This document shows, in pieces, positions 5,003 to 5,884 of a stretch of 5,884 nt of DNA. A model generated the notes under the pieces. It was given only the letters and a program-made list of their open reading frames with translations. It ran no database searches and had not been told where the DNA came from. The position numbers and the translations under genes are program-made. Origin of the DNA: PBB1 sp043749095 (GTDB taxonomy: Bacteria > Pseudomonadota > Gammaproteobacteria > Burkholderiales > Burkholderiaceae_C); the NCBI GenBank assembly GCA_043749095.1, contig JAYVEB010000058.1:1-5884 (forward strand), written 5' to 3'. Within the stretch, counting starts at the first letter, position 1; every line of letters begins with the position of its first letter.

Positions 5003-5884
5003 GTGAAGAATCAATGGTTCTCGAAAATCGCCGTGTGGCTGGTCATCGCCCTCATGCTATTCACCGTGTTCAAGCAGTTTGACCGCAGCACGGCGGCAGG
5101 CACCCCGATCGGTTACTCAGATTTCCTGGAAGAGGTGCGCAACAAGCACATCAAGGAAGTCACGTTGCAGGAAGGGCCTGCGGGCACCGAGATCATAGCC
5201 AAGACCACCGACGACAAGCGCCTGCGCAGCACCGCCACCTACCTGGATCGCGGGCTGGTCGGCGACTTGATCAACAGCGGCGTCAAGTTCGACGTCAAGC
5301 CGCGCGAAGAGCCTTCGCTGCTGATGACCATCCTGGTGTCCTGGGGCCCGATGTTGCTGCTGATCGGCGTGTGGATCTATTTCATGCGGCAGATGCAGGG
5401 CGGCGGCAAAGGCGGTGCGTTCAGCTTCGGCAAGTCGAAGGCGCGCATGTTGGACGAAGCCAACAACACGACCACCTTCGCCGACGTCGCGGGCTGCGAC
5501 GAAGCCAAGGAAGAGGTCAAGGAGCTGGTCGACTTCCTGAAGGACCCGCAGAAATTCCAGAAGCTCGGCGGCCGCATTCCGCGTGGTGTGCTGCTCGTCG
5601 GCCCTCCGGGCACCGGCAAGACGCTGCTCGCCAAGGCGATCGCCGGCGAGGCCAAGGTGCCGTTCTTCTCGATTTCCGGCTCCGACTTCGTCGAGATGTT
5701 TGTCGGCGTGGGCGCGGCCCGTGTGCGCGACATGTTCGAGAACGCCAAGAAGAACGCGCCCTGCATCATCTTCATCGATGAAATCGACGCGGTCGGCCGC
5801 CAGCGCGGCGCGGGTCTCGGCGGCGGCAACGACGAACGCGAACAGACGCTGAACCAGTTGCTGGTCGAAATGGACGGCTTTGAA
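5003..5884 (+). CDS. ftsH: ATP-dependent zinc metalloprotease FtsH, 3'-truncated by the window end
   Basis: FtsH is a hexameric inner-membrane AAA+ protease that degrades misfolded membrane proteins and regulators such as sigma-32 and LpxC. The first 294 codons are present, a little under half of the usual 610-650. Residue 1 is encoded by GTG (KNQWFSKIAVW follows). Features in order: membrane helix 1 at about 5-23; a periplasmic domain at about 27-104; membrane helix 2 at about 106-128; the linker MRQMQGGGKGGAFSFGKSKAR; the AAA+ module with TFADVAGCDEAKEEV; Walker A GPPGTGKT at 200-207; the pore loop MFVGVG at 232-237 with F233; and Walker B IIFIDEID at 255-262. The second region of homology and the zinc site (HEXGH) lie beyond the window. 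Expression is probably from the sigma-32-like promoter at 4916, with possible read-through from rlmE, since I see no terminator between them. Confidence 0.97.
   Translation, partial: MKNQWFSKIAVWLVIALMLFTVFKQFDRSTAAGTPIGYSDFLEEVRNKHIKEVTLQEGPAGTEIIAKTTDDKRLRSTATYLDRGLVGDLINSGVKFDVKPREEPSLLMTILVSWGPMLLLIGVWIYFMRQMQGGGKGGAFSFGKSKARMLDEANNTTTFADVAGCDEAKEEVKELVDFLKDPQKFQKLGGRIPRGVLLVGPPGTGKTLLAKAIAGEAKVPFFSISGSDFVEMFVGVGAARVRDMFENAKKNAPCIIFIDEIDAVGRQRGAGLGGGNDEREQTLNQLLVEMDGFE

Noticed and set aside
5377..5829. 150-codon minus-strand open frame
   Set aside because: Antisense to the highly conserved AAA+ region of ftsH.

Overview
The window reads as a piece of a G+C-rich betaproteobacterial chromosome, most likely Burkholderiales. 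Codon third positions are mostly G or C. The order carB - greA - DUF4149 membrane protein - yhbY (inverted) - rlmE - ftsH is the arrangement I know from Burkholderiales, where folP and glmM usually follow ftsH. The protein sequences also look betaproteobacterial. No mobile element, CRISPR array, tRNA or rRNA is visible. The longest gap between genes is about 130 bases.

Layout. (1) Bases 2-2611 (+) hold the 3' four fifths of carB, the large subunit of carbamoyl-phosphate synthase. The reading frame is continuous except for one in-frame amber codon, TAG at 1184-1186, where homologues have serine. This is either a real nonsense mutation, a suppressed stop, or a sequence error. (2) A strong intrinsic terminator (2643-2679) lies directly in front of greA (2696-3172, +). 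(3) greA overlaps by 4 bases a GTG-started gene for a four-helix membrane protein of the DUF4149 type (3169-3615, +). (4) yhbY (3662-4135, -) converges on it and encodes a CRM-domain ribosome-assembly protein with a long basic tail. (5) rlmE (4156-4872, +), the 23S rRNA 2'-O-methyltransferase, diverges from yhbY across only 20 bases, which hold overlapping -10-like elements for both directions. (6) A 130-base gap with a good heat-shock (sigma-32) promoter match precedes ftsH (5003 to the window end, +), the membrane AAA+ protease, which is cut off just after its Walker B region.

The genes are housekeeping: pyrimidine/arginine precursor synthesis (carB), transcript cleavage (greA), large-subunit ribosome maturation (yhbY, rlmE) and membrane/heat-shock protein quality control (ftsH). 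I see no new multi-gene system. The points worth a second look are the amber codon in carB, a nearby Pro-to-Ser change in a conserved loop, the terminator pressed against greA, the compact yhbY/rlmE divergent start region that would give leaderless or nearly leaderless mRNAs, and the sigma-32-like promoter of ftsH.
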